Assembly (NCBI GenBank): GCA_003600225.1
Contig: QZFT01000024.1
Coordinates: 1 to 64,000, forward strand
Length of the DNA: 64,000 bases
Direction of reading: 5' to 3'
From: Pseudonocardiaceae bacterium YIM PH 21723
GTDB taxonomy: Bacteria > Actinomycetota > Actinomycetes > Mycobacteriales > Pseudonocardiaceae
The notes beneath the pieces were generated by a model, which did not search any database, was not told where the DNA came from, and was given only the letters and a program-made list of their open reading frames with translations. Shown here in pieces: positions 42,276-50,584 of this stretch; position 1 is the stretch's first letter, and the number at the start of each line of letters is the position of its first letter. The position numbers and the translations under genes are program-made.

Positions 42276-43715
42276 ATGTTCGACCGGGACTTCGAGTGGT
42301 CAGCGTTGAACAGGTTCGTTGCCGATGACACGCGGCGGGTATCGCTCGGCGTCGTTTCCGGACGACGCCGGCAGGGCAAGACGTATCTTCTCCGTGCCCT
42401 CTGCCAGGCCCACGGCGGCTTTTATTTCGCTGCGGATGAGGCCACGGACGCCGAGTCGTTGCGTCGGCTCGGTAGCGAGCTCGCCAGGCACCTGCGCCTG
42501 CCGGCCCCGTTGCGATTCGACGACTGGCACCGCGCGGTGGATGCCCTGTTCGCTCTCGGTAGCGAGGTTCCGGTGCCTGTGGTCATCGACGAGTTCCCGT
42601 ATCTGGTCAGGGCCAACTCCTCGCTGCCGTCGATCATCCAGAACGCGCTCGCGCCGCTGCGGCCCGAGTTCGAGAACAGCCGGGCGAGGCTGCTGCTGTG
42701 CGGTTCTGCGATGTCCTTCATGGGCAAGTTGCTCGCCGGCAACGCACCGCTGCGCGGCCGGGCCGGCCTTGAACTGATGGTGCACACGTTCGACCATCAG
42801 CTCTCCGGCCGGTTCTGGGGTATCGACGATCCCCGGCTGGCCTTCCAGGTCAACGCCATCGTCGGCGGCACCCCGGCATACCGACGGGAGTTCGTCCGTG
42901 AGGATGTACCCACAGGTCCGGAGGACTTCGGCTCGTGGGTTGCGCGAACCGTGCTCAGTCCGGCCAGCCCGTTGTTCCGTGAGGCGCGCTATCTGCTGTC
43001 CGATGAGGTCGATGTCCGTGACACGGCGATCTATCACTCGGTGCTCGCCGCCATCGCGCAGGGCAGCGCCACTCGCAATGGCATCGCGAGTTTCCTGGGT
43101 CGCAAGTCCGGGGACCTGGCGCACGCACTGACGGTGCTGGAGGACGCCGGGCTGATCAGCCGGGAGCCGGACGCCTTCAAGGACAACCGCACGCTGTACC
43201 GGATCGCCGAGCCCCTGCTGACCTTCTACCACGGCGTGATGCGGCCCATCTGGTCCGACCTGGAATTCGGTCGCTCGACCGAAGAACTCTGGCAACGAAG
43301 TCAGCACCGATTCAGCGGCAACGTCCTGGGACCGCACCTTGAGCATGTGTGCCGCTACTGGACCAGGCATCTGGCTCCGGATGATCTGCTCTCGGACCTG
43401 CCGAGCTGGGTGGGGCACGGCACGGTGAACGATCCTGCCGCCAAGAGCAGCCATGAAGTGGATGTCGTGGTTCACGGCCACCGGGACGGTGGCGGCCGGG
43501 AGTTGCTGGGTATCGGCGAGGTGAAGTGGGGCGAAGAGATCGGCATTGGCCACCTGCGTCGACTGCGGCACATTCGCGGGCTGTTGGTTGCCCAAGGTCG
43601 ATCCGGGGCGGAGACGGCTCGACTGCTCCTGTACGGAGCGGCCGGTTTCTCCGCCGAACTTCGCGACGGAGCCGGTGACGATGTCCGCCTGGTGGAATTG
43701 GCCGATCTCTACTGA
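42276..43715 (+). CDS. P-loop ATPase with C-terminal PD-(D/E)XK nuclease-like domain (archaeal-ATPase/DUF234 type)
   Basis: The 479-aa product begins MFDRDFEWSALNRFV as this family does. Walker A is SGRRRQGKT near residues 28-36 and Walker B VVIDEFPYLV near 107. A winged-helix linker (ITR-type SATRNGIASFLGRKSGDLAHALTVLEDAGLIS) follows. The C-terminus holds HEVDVVV (Asp396) and GIGEVKW (Glu415, Lys417), the D...E-x-K pattern of PD-(D/E)XK nucleases. The real start is ATG 42276 or 42270; GTG 42180 would lie inside the terminator of pafA. It stands between pafA and the oxidoreductases, has its own AT-rich promoter, and is probably acquired. Its activity is unproven. Confidence 0.82.
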   Translation: MFDRDFEWSALNRFVADDTRRVSLGVVSGRRRQGKTYLLRALCQAHGGFYFAADEATDAESLRRLGSELARHLRLPAPLRFDDWHRAVDALFALGSEVPVPVVIDEFPYLVRANSSLPSIIQNALAPLRPEFENSRARLLLCGSAMSFMGKLLAGNAPLRGRAGLELMVHTFDHQLSGRFWGIDDPRLAFQVNAIVGGTPAYRREFVREDVPTGPEDFGSWVARTVLSPASPLFREARYLLSDEVDVRDTAIYHSVLAAIAQGSATRNGIASFLGRKSGDLAHALTVLEDAGLISREPDAFKDNRTLYRIAEPLLTFYHGVMRPIWSDLEFGRSTEELWQRSQHRFSGNVLGPHLEHVCRYWTRHLAPDDLLSDLPSWVGHGTVNDPAAKSSHEVDVVVHGHRDGGGRELLGIGEVKWGEEIGIGHLRRLRHIRGLLVAQGRSGAETARLLLYGAAGFSAELRDGAGDDVRLVELADLY

Positions 43716-43785
43716 TTTCAGCGGGATTCGGTCACCGTCACCGTCCGGCGGAATCCGCTGATCTTGGCCGGTGTTGATCCGCGGT

Positions 43786-44718
43786 ATGAGAGCTGTGGGG
43801 ATCAAGGAATTCGGCGGGCCCGAGGTACTGCGGGTGATCGACCTGCCCGACCCGGAGGCCGGGCCCGGTGAGGTGCGGGTCCGGGTGCACGCGGCGGCGG
43901 TGAACCCGGCGGACGCCTTCGTGCGGTCAGGGTCATGGCGGGACTTCTGGGGCCCGCGACCGGACCTGGTGGTGCCCGGCCTGGACTTCGCCGGCGTGAT
44001 CGACCAGGTCGGCGACGGGGTCGGCTGGACGCTCGGCGCCGAGGTGATGGGCGTGGTCGTCCCACCTCGCGGCGCCTACGCCGAATACCAGGTGGTCCCG
44101 GCCAACGCGGTCGTCAGGATCCCGGCGGGCACGAGCCTCGCCCAGGCCGCGACCTTGCCGATGAACGGGCTCACCGCGCGGATCGCACTGGATCTGCTCG
44201 CCCTGCAGCCGGGCCAGATCCTCGCCGTGCCGGGTGCCGCGGGCGTGCTGGGCGGGTACACCATCGGCCTGGCCAAGCAGGCGGGACTCGTGGTCATCGC
44301 CGACGCCAAGCCGCAGGACGAGCAGCGGGTCAGGAACGCCGGGGCCGATATCGTCGTGCCGCGCACGGATGACTTCGCCGCCCGGGTGCGGGAGATCGTC
44401 TCCACCGGAGCCGACGGGCTGGTGGACGCCGCCAACCTGCAGCGGCCCGCGCTGAACGCCGTCCGGGACGGTGGCCGGTTCGCCGCCAGCCGGCAGCCCA
44501 CCTTCGAGACCGAACGGGACATCACCCTGTTCGAGTTCACCGTTCGCGACTACCTGCCAGGCGGTTACCGCCTCGACGACCTGCGGGTGCTGGCCGAGGA
44601 GAAGAAGCTCAACCTGGACGTGGCCGCGATCTACCCGATGGACCAGGCCACCCTCGCCCACCAACACCTCGACCAGGGCGGCATCCGTGGCCGGTTGATC
44701 CTGGAGTTCGCGTCATGA
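43786..44718 (+). CDS. NADP-dependent quinone oxidoreductase-like protein (first of tandem pair)
   Basis: The 310-aa product is an MDR-family enzyme without zinc ligands, resembling quinone oxidoreductases. Seen are EFGGPEVLRVIDLPDPEAGPGEVRVRVHAAAVNPADAFV, LDFAGVIDQVGDGV and the NADP loop VPGAAGVLGGYTIGLAKQAG. It reduces quinones or alpha,beta-unsaturated carbonyls. ATG 43786; five further codons upstream belong to the frame only. Its stop overlaps the start of a paralogue by 4 bp, so the two are translated together and may form a heterodimer. Confidence 0.88.
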   Translation: MRAVGIKEFGGPEVLRVIDLPDPEAGPGEVRVRVHAAAVNPADAFVRSGSWRDFWGPRPDLVVPGLDFAGVIDQVGDGVGWTLGAEVMGVVVPPRGAYAEYQVVPANAVVRIPAGTSLAQAATLPMNGLTARIALDLLALQPGQILAVPGAAGVLGGYTIGLAKQAGLVVIADAKPQDEQRVRNAGADIVVPRTDDFAARVREIVSTGADGLVDAANLQRPALNAVRDGGRFAASRQPTFETERDITLFEFTVRDYLPGGYRLDDLRVLAEEKKLNLDVAAIYPMDQATLAHQHLDQGGIRGRLILEFAS

Positions 44719-45638
44719 GGGCGATCGGGCTGTTCGGTGCCGGCGAGCAGGCCCGGCTGGAACTCATCGACCTGCCGGAGCCGCAGGCCGGTCCCGGTGA
44801 GGTGCGGATCCGGGTGCACGCCGCCGCGGTCAACCCCTCCGACCTGAACCTGCGCACCGGATACTGGGGGCAGCGGCCGGAGCCGTTGATCATCGGAATG
44901 GACCTGGCCGGGGTGATCGACCAGGTGGGGCCCGGTGTTCACTGGACACCGGGCGCACGGGTGATGGCCGCCGTCGCCGCGCCCAACGGCGCCTACACCA
45001 CACAGATCGTGCTGCCCGCGACGGCGATCGCCCGCATCCCGGCAGGCGCGAGCATGGCCGAGGCCGCCACCCTGCCGATGAACGGGCTCACCGCCGACAT
45101 GGCGCTGGACATGCTGGACCTGCGCGCGGGTCAGACCGTGGCCGTCACCGGAGCGGCAGGGGCAGCCGGTGGCCACACCGTCGCGCTGGCCCGGCTGCGC
45201 GGACTGACCGTGCTGGCCGACTCGGCACCCGCCGATGAACGCCGGGTCCGCGACGCGGGCGCGCACGTGATCATCCCGCGGGGCAGCGGATTCGCCGCTG
45301 CCGTCCGGGACTCCGTTCCCGCCGGAGTCGACGGGTTGGTCGACGGTGCCCTGTTGCAGGCCGATGCCCTCGGCGCGATCCGGGACGGCGGAGCCTACGT
45401 CGGCCTGCGCCCCTACATCGGTCAGGGGGAACGCGGGATCACCATCGGCCACACCAGCGTCCGCGACCGGTTGCCCGGCGGGGCCCGGCTGGAGTCGCTG
45501 CGCGAACTGGTCGAGCAGGGAGTGCTGAAACTCGACGTTGCGGGCACCTACCACCCGCAGGACGCCGAACTGGCCCACCGCCGCATGGCTCAGGGCGGGG
45601 TCCGTGGCCGGTTGGTGCTGGATCTGGCGCTACTGTGA
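44715..45638 (+). CDS. NADP-dependent quinone oxidoreductase-like protein (second of pair)
   Basis: The 307-aa product has the same plan as the preceding gene and many identical blocks (LPEPQAGPGEVRIRVHAAAVNPSD, GAAGAAGGHTVALARLRG, AQGGVRGRLVLDLALL at the end). The overlapping ATGA marks tandem duplication followed by divergence. No zinc site is present. The pair lies between the ATPase gene and pafB, both of which have independent promoters, so their link to pupylation is positional only. Confidence 0.88.
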   Translation: MRAIGLFGAGEQARLELIDLPEPQAGPGEVRIRVHAAAVNPSDLNLRTGYWGQRPEPLIIGMDLAGVIDQVGPGVHWTPGARVMAAVAAPNGAYTTQIVLPATAIARIPAGASMAEAATLPMNGLTADMALDMLDLRAGQTVAVTGAAGAAGGHTVALARLRGLTVLADSAPADERRVRDAGAHVIIPRGSGFAAAVRDSVPAGVDGLVDGALLQADALGAIRDGGAYVGLRPYIGQGERGITIGHTSVRDRLPGGARLESLRELVEQGVLKLDVAGTYHPQDAELAHRRMAQGGVRGRLVLDLALL

Positions 45639-45774
45639 GCCGTACCAAGTTCGCCTGAAGTGGCGAATTTTCTCCGGTGACCAAGGGTTTGACCTAGGTG
45701 TCCGGAAACTGAGTGGAGGCCAATGTGGCGGTTCGTGCATGTGTTCGGTCGGATTGGTCGTAAGCTGATTGGCC

Positions 45775-46770
45775 GTGTCGACTGTCCGGACTGAACGCTT
45801 GGTCAACCTGGTGCTGTGCCTGCTGAGCACACGCCAGTATTTGACTGCGGAAAAGATCCGCACACTCGTGGCCGGATATCCCGATGGTGGGGGAGACGAC
45901 GCGTTCTTCCGCATGTTCGAACGGGACAAGGCCGAGTTGCGCGATCTGGGGGTGCCGCTGGAAAGCGGGCGCAATTCCAGCTTTGATACGACCGAGGGCT
46001 ACCGCATCGCCCGCCGGGACTACGAGCTCGGCGATATCGACCTGGAACCGGACGAGGCCGCGGCCGTCGGCCTGGCCGCCCGGCTCTGGGACTCACCGGA
46101 TCTCACCGGAGCCGCGCACGGCGCGCTGATGAAGCTGCGTGCCGCCGGGGTCGAGGTGGACCAGAACGTGCAGGCCCCGGTGGAACCCCGGGTGCGGGCC
46201 GCCGATCCGGCGTTCGCGCCGCTGCTGGCGGCCGTGCAGAACAAGCAGGCCGTCACCTTCGACTATCGCAAGGGCACCCAGCACGAGGTGGGCACCCGCG
46301 TCGTCGAGCCGTGGGGCGTGGTCTCCTGGCGCGGCCGCTGGTACCTGGTCGGCTTCGACCGGGACCGGCAGGCCCCGCGTTGTTTCCGGGTGTCCCGGGT
46401 GGTCGGTGCCGTGCGCACCGTCGGCCGGGCGGGCCAGGTTGACAGCAGGCCGCCGGACCTGGACTTGATGACCATGGTCTCCCGCAACGGGGACTGGTCG
46501 CGGCCGGAGATCCCCGCCTTGTTGTGGGTGGCCAAGGACCGGTCCAACGGGCTGCGCAGGCACGCCACCGCACGCCCGGATCACCCGGGTAACTCGGCCG
46601 ACGGCGACATCATCGAGATCGAGATCTACTCGCCGGAGTCGGCCGCCTCCTGGATCGCCGGATTCGGCCAGGACGTCCGGGTGCTGGAGCCGGAGGCCCT
46701 GCGCAAGACCGTGCACGAGCGGTTCCAGGGCGTGCTGGAGTCGATCCTGGGGGAGGAACCACTCCGATGA
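45775..46770 (+). CDS. pafB: Transcriptional activator PafB
   Basis: The 331-aa product is PafB, half of the PafBC activator that with sigma factor starts RecA-independent DNA-damage genes in mycobacteria. It has an N-terminal winged helix (TERLVNLVLCLLSTRQYLTAEKIRTLVAGYPDG, then FERDKAELRDLGVPLE), a WYL domain (TFDYRKGTQHEVGTRVVEPWGVVSWRGRWYLVGFD) and a WCX C-terminus. GTG 45775 fits the family start STVRTERLVNLV. It overlaps pafC by 4 bp and is co-translated. Confidence 0.95.
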   Translation: MSTVRTERLVNLVLCLLSTRQYLTAEKIRTLVAGYPDGGGDDAFFRMFERDKAELRDLGVPLESGRNSSFDTTEGYRIARRDYELGDIDLEPDEAAAVGLAARLWDSPDLTGAAHGALMKLRAAGVEVDQNVQAPVEPRVRAADPAFAPLLAAVQNKQAVTFDYRKGTQHEVGTRVVEPWGVVSWRGRWYLVGFDRDRQAPRCFRVSRVVGAVRTVGRAGQVDSRPPDLDLMTMVSRNGDWSRPEIPALLWVAKDRSNGLRRHATARPDHPGNSADGDIIEIEIYSPESAASWIAGFGQDVRVLEPEALRKTVHERFQGVLESILGEEPLR

Positions 46771-47756
46771 ACCGCAACCCGACCCGGGAGACCTCCACCG
46801 AGCGGCTCTCCCGGCTGCTCTCCCTGGTGCCCTACCTGCTGGCCAGACCCGGAATCCTGGTCACCGAGGCCGCCGAGGACCTCAGGATCACGCCCGCCCA
46901 GCTGCGCAAGGACCTGGAACTGCTGTGGATGTGCGGCCTGCCCGGATACGGGCCCGGTGACCTGATCGACCTGTCCTTCGAAGAGGACACCATCACCGTC
47001 TCGCACGACGCCGGCATGCGTCGCCCGCTGCGGCTCACCGGAGCGGAAGCCACCGCGCTGCTGGTCGCCCTGCGCGCCATCGGCGACACGCCCACCGTCG
47101 CCGACCCACAGCTGCGCTCCGCGGTGGACCGTGCGGTGGCCAAGATCGAATCAGCGGTGGGCCAGGCCCAGCCGGCCGGCGTGGTGGTCGGCCTGGCCGC
47201 CCGCGAGTCGGCCAGGGCCGAGGCGGCCCGGCCGATCCTCCAGGAGGCCATCACCCGGCATCGCGCCGTCGGGCTGCGCTACTACACGGCCTCCCGTGAC
47301 GAGATCACCGAACGCGTCATCGACCCACTGCGCCTGCTGATCATGGACGGCCGCAGCTATCTGGAAGCCTGGTGCCGCCGGGCCGAAGACGTGCGGATGT
47401 TCCGGCTGGACCGGGTGGATCGGGCCGAGGTGCTGGACGAACCGGCCGACCCGCCCGCCGACGCCGCTAGGTCCGACTTCAGCGACGGCGTCTGGAGACA
47501 GGACGACGCCCCGCACACCGCGACCCTCATGCTGCGCCCGGACGCCCGGTGGATCGCCGAGTACTACCCGGTGCAGGAGTCGGCCGAACTGGCCCACGGC
47601 TGCCTGCGGGTGACCATGAAGTACTGGGACCCCTCCTGGATGGTGCGCCTGCTGCTCGGGCAGGGCGGCGAAGCCGTCGTCGAGGGGCCGCCCGAACTGG
47701 TCACCCGGCTACGGGATCGCGCCCTGGCGGCGTTGCAAGCCGATCAAGATCTGTAG
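46767..47756 (+). CDS. pafC: Transcriptional activator PafC
   Basis: The 329-aa product is the partner of PafB. It has the matching layout: winged helix (RLSRLLSLVPYLLARPGILVTEAAEDLRITPAQLRKDLELLWMCGLPGY), WYL domain (VGLRYYTASRDEITERVIDPLRLLIMDGRSYLEAWCRRAEDVRMFRLDRV) and a C-terminal dimer-type WCX region. The 4-bp overlap with pafB supports a heterodimer. It is followed by a 577-bp repeat-rich gap, after which the tatA-tatC genes begin, the order seen across actinobacteria. Confidence 0.95.
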   Translation: MNRNPTRETSTERLSRLLSLVPYLLARPGILVTEAAEDLRITPAQLRKDLELLWMCGLPGYGPGDLIDLSFEEDTITVSHDAGMRRPLRLTGAEATALLVALRAIGDTPTVADPQLRSAVDRAVAKIESAVGQAQPAGVVVGLAARESARAEAARPILQEAITRHRAVGLRYYTASRDEITERVIDPLRLLIMDGRSYLEAWCRRAEDVRMFRLDRVDRAEVLDEPADPPADAARSDFSDGVWRQDDAPHTATLMLRPDARWIAEYYPVQESAELAHGCLRVTMKYWDPSWMVRLLLGQGGEAVVEGPPELVTRLRDRALAALQADQDL

Positions 47757-47777
47757 AACGGCTGGGGGCGGGGCTGG

Positions 47778-47870
47778 GTCTGGCGGTTGGCGAAGGCGGC
47801 TTTGGAGGGAGACGGGCGGGAGGCCCGTCTTTCCTGCCTTCGTGTTGGGTGGGGGCACGCCGGTCTGGCC
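47778..47870 (-). repeat. MITE-like repeat R3 (inverted)
   Basis: On the minus strand it reads GCCAGACCGGCGTGCCC, CACCCAACACGAAGGCAGG, AAAGACGGGC, CCTCCAAAGCCGCC and closes CCAACCGCCAGAC. It is the best match to R4, which lies 320 bp on in the opposite direction, so the two form a long inverted pair flanking 47871-48192. Confidence 0.7.
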
Positions 47871-47988
47871 TTCGGGTGGATTCGGGCTTCGGCCGCCTCC
47901 GGCGTGGACCCGCGCAGACCTGAGCGGCCCTGCCCGTGACTTGAGTGACCGTTGGGACCAATGGTGCTCCTGTGAGTGAACGGCTCGG

Positions 47989-48043
47989 GGTTCATCCGTC
48001 TTCAAGACGTATGGACCCCGGGTTCATACGTCTTGAAGACGTA
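47989..48043. promoter_or_regulatory. Tandem palindromes CGTCTTCAAGACG / TACGTCTTGAAGACGTA
   Basis: CGTCTT-c-AAGACG (47997-48009) and TACGTCTT-g-AAGACGTA (48027-48043) are perfect palindromes, each preceded by GGTTCAT, with start-to-start spacing of 32 bp (three helical turns). They lie 290 bp upstream of the small gene that precedes tatA and look like a tandem operator. The regulator is unknown. Confidence 0.55.
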
Positions 48044-48053
48044 AGAACTTCAG

Positions 48054-48289
48054 TGGTCCACAGTGGACTGATCTGGGCGATCGGTCCTGGTCACGCGGCC
48101 GGGAATGGTCGCCACTGAGCGCGGACCGGGGAGTCATCGCACCTAGGTAGGGGCGTCAGCTGGGGTTTCGTGAGCACGCCTGGTCAGCCGACCGCCAGAC
48201 TGGCGTGCCCCCACCCAACGCGAAGGCAGGAAAGAACGGCGCCCACGCCCGTCTCCTCCTCCAAAGCGGCTTTTCCGAACCGTCTGGCG
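48054..48289. repeat. Long intergenic repeat module, copy B (contains MITE-like copy R4 at 48193-48289)
   Basis: It begins GGTCCACAGTGGACTG, passes through GAGCACGCCTGGTCA, and ends in the 97-bp R4 block, whose terminal 8-bp arms CGCCAGAC (48193-48200) and GTCTGGCG (48282-48289) are exact inverted repeats. It matches 124-370 in landmarks and order. No gene lies inside. Confidence 0.65.
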
Positions 48290-48333
48290 CACCTCGACGA
48301 ATGCATGGTGGTCGGGTTCTCTACCGTAGGGCT

Positions 48334-48582
48334 GTGCCGTATTGGGTAATAACAGTGATCGTGGTGGCGGCCTTGCTGCTGCTGGTCTTCCCGGTAGTGT
48401 GGGTGTTGGCCCTGCTGCGAACCTTCGCGCAGGCCAGAGCACGGCTTCAGGCGAACAGCCGAGATCGACTGGGATTGATCAAAGCACGAGCCGCGGCCGT
48501 GAAGGTGGCACTCGCCCAGCGAAGCCGACCACGTAGGATCGAAGCAGCTCTTACCCAGGAGGTTCGCCATGGGCGCCCTTAG
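48334..48582 (+). CDS. Small single-span membrane protein overlapping tatA
   Basis: The 82-aa product starts [31 protein letters not shown], a single membrane helix, and continues with a basic amphipathic tail ([29 protein letters not shown]). It ends 14 bp inside the tatA start in another frame, which suggests translational coupling. The GTG at 48334 has no strong ribosome site. No family is recognised; a structural or regulatory role near the Tat system is only suggested by position. It could also be a spurious frame. Confidence 0.5.
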   Translation: MPYWVITVIVVAALLLLVFPVVWVLALLRTFAQARARLQANSRDRLGLIKARAAAVKVALAQRSRPRRIEAALTQEVRHGRP

Positions 48583-48844
48583 CCCCCTGCACTGGATCAT
48601 CATCATCGGTGTGCTGGTGTTGCTGTTCGGATCGTCCAAGCTCCCCGAGCTGGCACGTTCGCTCGGCAAGTCCGCCAAGATCGCGAAGGAAGAGATCCGC
48701 GGCCTGCGCGACGAGGACAAGCCGGCTCAGCAGGCCGACCAGGCCCAGCTGCCGCCCGCACAGCCGCAGCAGCAGACCCCGCCGCCCGCCGCCGCGCCGC
48801 AGGTCGCGCCGCCGCTGGACCACTCCAAGCCGAACAACCAGTAA
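48569..48844 (+). CDS. tatA: Twin-arginine translocase subunit TatA
   Basis: The 91-aa product forms the Tat pore. The N-terminal helix [39 protein letters not shown] matches TatA/TatE: a short helix, the FG hinge and an amphipathic helix. The C-terminal half is Pro/Gln-rich and flexible. AGGAGG lies just upstream of ATG 48569. It is followed after 21 bp by tatC, giving the minimal two-gene system common in actinobacteria; a tatB gene is not present here. Confidence 0.96.
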   Translation: MGALSPLHWIIIIGVLVLLFGSSKLPELARSLGKSAKIAKEEIRGLRDEDKPAQQADQAQLPPAQPQQQTPPPAAAPQVAPPLDHSKPNNQ

Positions 48845-48865
48845 GAACCGGGGGAACACGGCGCC

Positions 48866-49804
48866 GTGGCAGTCAGCTGGCGACGAACACGTCGGGTCAA
48901 TCCCGATGGCACGATGACGCTGTTGGAGCACATGTACGAGCTCCGCTACCGGCTCATGGTCGCGGTGGTCGCTGTGCTCGTCGGCGCCATCTTCGGTTTC
49001 GTCTGGTGGGACATTCATCCGTTCGGCCTGCCCAGCCTCCAGGAGCTGTTGACCGGCCCGTACTGCGAGATCCCGGACACCCGCAGTGGTGGTCCGCGAG
49101 TCGTCTTCGACCCGAATCACCCGTGTCAGTTGATGGCGACCACGCCGTTCGAGATCATCCTGACCCGGTTGACCATCGGTGTCACCGTCGGCGCCGTCGT
49201 CTTCTCCCCGGTCTGGCTCTACCAGCTGTGGGCGTTCATCACCCCGGCGCTGTACTCCAAGGAAAAGAAATTCGCGCTCATCTTCGTCGCGTTCGCGTCC
49301 GTGCTGTTCGTCGCCGGCGCCTACCTGGCGTACTGGGTCGTCCCGATCGCCCTGAAGACTCTGCTCGGCCTCGGTGGCGGTGGCTACGCGGTCCAGCTGA
49401 CCGGTGACAAGTACATCAGCTTCATCATCAACATGCTGGTCATCTTCGGTGTCAGCTTCGAGTTGCCACTGCTGGTGGTCATGCTCAACCGCATCGGCGT
49501 GCTCAGCTACAAGCGGCTGGCGAGCTGGCGGCGCGGCATCATCATGCTGCTGTGGATCTTCGCCGCCTTCGTCACTCCCGGTTCCGACGCGGTCTCGATG
49601 ATCGTGCTGGCCGTGGTGCTGACGCTGCTGTTCGAGATCTCCATCCAGATCTCCCGGCTGCACGACAGGGGCAAGGCCCGCCAGCTGGTCACCGACGGAC
49701 TGATCACCCTGGACGAGGCCGAGGAACGCTTCGGCATGCGCCCCAAGATCAGCACCAAGAAGCAGGCCAAGGCCATCGACAAGCCCTACGACGACGCCAC
49801 GTGA
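48866..49804 (+). CDS. tatC: Twin-arginine translocase subunit TatC
   Basis: The 312-aa product recognises the RR signal peptide. Six helices can be drawn; the first two loops hold the long extracytoplasmic insert DTRSGGPRVVFDPNHPC typical of actinobacterial TatC, and the start DGTMTLLEHMYELRYRLM matches the signal-binding N-terminus. The motif FVTPGSDAVSMIVLAVVL lies before helix 6. The C-terminus is a charged cytoplasmic tail. GTG 48866. The tatA-tatC pair is probably transcribed with the small gene upstream. Confidence 0.96.
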   Translation: MAVSWRRTRRVNPDGTMTLLEHMYELRYRLMVAVVAVLVGAIFGFVWWDIHPFGLPSLQELLTGPYCEIPDTRSGGPRVVFDPNHPCQLMATTPFEIILTRLTIGVTVGAVVFSPVWLYQLWAFITPALYSKEKKFALIFVAFASVLFVAGAYLAYWVVPIALKTLLGLGGGGYAVQLTGDKYISFIINMLVIFGVSFELPLLVVMLNRIGVLSYKRLASWRRGIIMLLWIFAAFVTPGSDAVSMIVLAVVLTLLFEISIQISRLHDRGKARQLVTDGLITLDEAEERFGMRPKISTKKQAKAIDKPYDDAT

Positions 49805-49853
49805 GCCGGTAATTCCCTTTCCGATCCGGGTCCTCGAGACCGATGATGAGCCG

Positions 49854-50147
49854 GTGAGCGAGGAAAAGGCCTGCGGGGTATGCGAGTCCGGCTGGACCGA
49901 TGAGGTCGAGGCGTGGCTCAGCGTAGAGGTGACGGCGGACTACGACGGTCCCATCTACGTCGAGTTCTGCTCCCAGGAACATGCCGCCGAGTGGTTCACC
50001 CGGCCGTTGCCGGAGCCCGGCGGCGCGTCCGGGGAGCCCGAGTCGTTCGGCGCACGGATGATCCTGTTCGGGCTGGCCGCTGTGCCACTGGGCATCCTGC
50101 TGCTCACGGTGGTCGGATTCGCCACCGTCCTCGGGTGGATCTGGTGA
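49854..50147 (+). CDS. Small zinc-ribbon-like membrane protein
   Basis: The 97-aa product has a C-x2-C pair in ACGVCESGW and a later cysteine (YVEFCSQEHAAEWF) that resembles a treble-clef metal site, followed by one membrane helix (MILFGLAAVPLGILLLTVVGFATVLGWIW) at the C-terminus. It was not recognised as a named family. The stop overlaps the start of the acetyltransferase gene (GTGA). A role is not clear. Confidence 0.7.
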   Translation: MSEEKACGVCESGWTDEVEAWLSVEVTADYDGPIYVEFCSQEHAAEWFTRPLPEPGGASGEPESFGARMILFGLAAVPLGILLLTVVGFATVLGWIW

Positions 50148-50584
50148 GCGAGCTCAGCGTCGGCAAGCTGGACGACGACCTGGAGAAGCGGCTCGGCGAG
50201 GAACTGGACGCGTTCAACGCCGCCGCCACCGGGGACCCGGAGGAGGACTCGTTCGCCATCCAGGTCACCGAGGACGACGGCGAGCTGATCGGTGGCCTGA
50301 CCGCGTACACCTGGGGGTCGCTGTGCACCGTCGACCTGCTGTGGGTGCGCGAGGACCGGCGTCAGGACGGCTGGGGCCGCCGGATGCTGCGGGCCGCCGA
50401 ACTGGAGGCCCACAAGCGTGGCTGCGACTGGGTCACGGTGTCCACCTACAGCTTCCAGGCGCCCGACTTCTACCTGCGCTACGGCTATCAGGAGACCGGA
50501 CGTACTCCCGGCGTGCCCGGTGGGCACGAGGAGATCCACCTGATCAAACGGCTCGGGCCGGACGGAACGTCCGCCGATAGCTGA
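50144..50584 (+). CDS. GNAT N-acetyltransferase
   Basis: The 146-aa product is a GNAT-fold enzyme. The acetyl-CoA segment lies in VDLLWVREDRRQDGWGRRMLRAAELEAHKRGCDWVTVSTYSFQAPDFYLRYGYQETG: a Q/R-x2-G-x-G/R loop, then the Y-x-R-x-G-Y-like ending. A short C-terminal extension follows. It starts at GTG 50144, overlapping the small zinc-ribbon gene, so it is co-translated with it. Its tail overlaps the convergent GlxA-type gene by 41 bp. Substrate unknown. Confidence 0.9.
   Translation: MSELSVGKLDDDLEKRLGEELDAFNAAATGDPEEDSFAIQVTEDDGELIGGLTAYTWGSLCTVDLLWVREDRRQDGWGRRMLRAAELEAHKRGCDWVTVSTYSFQAPDFYLRYGYQETGRTPGVPGGHEEIHLIKRLGPDGTSADS

Noticed and set aside
47709-48005. Minus-strand frames in the pafC-tatA gap
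   Set aside because: They follow the MITE-like repeats and tandem palindromes; Pro/Arg-rich and not protein-like.
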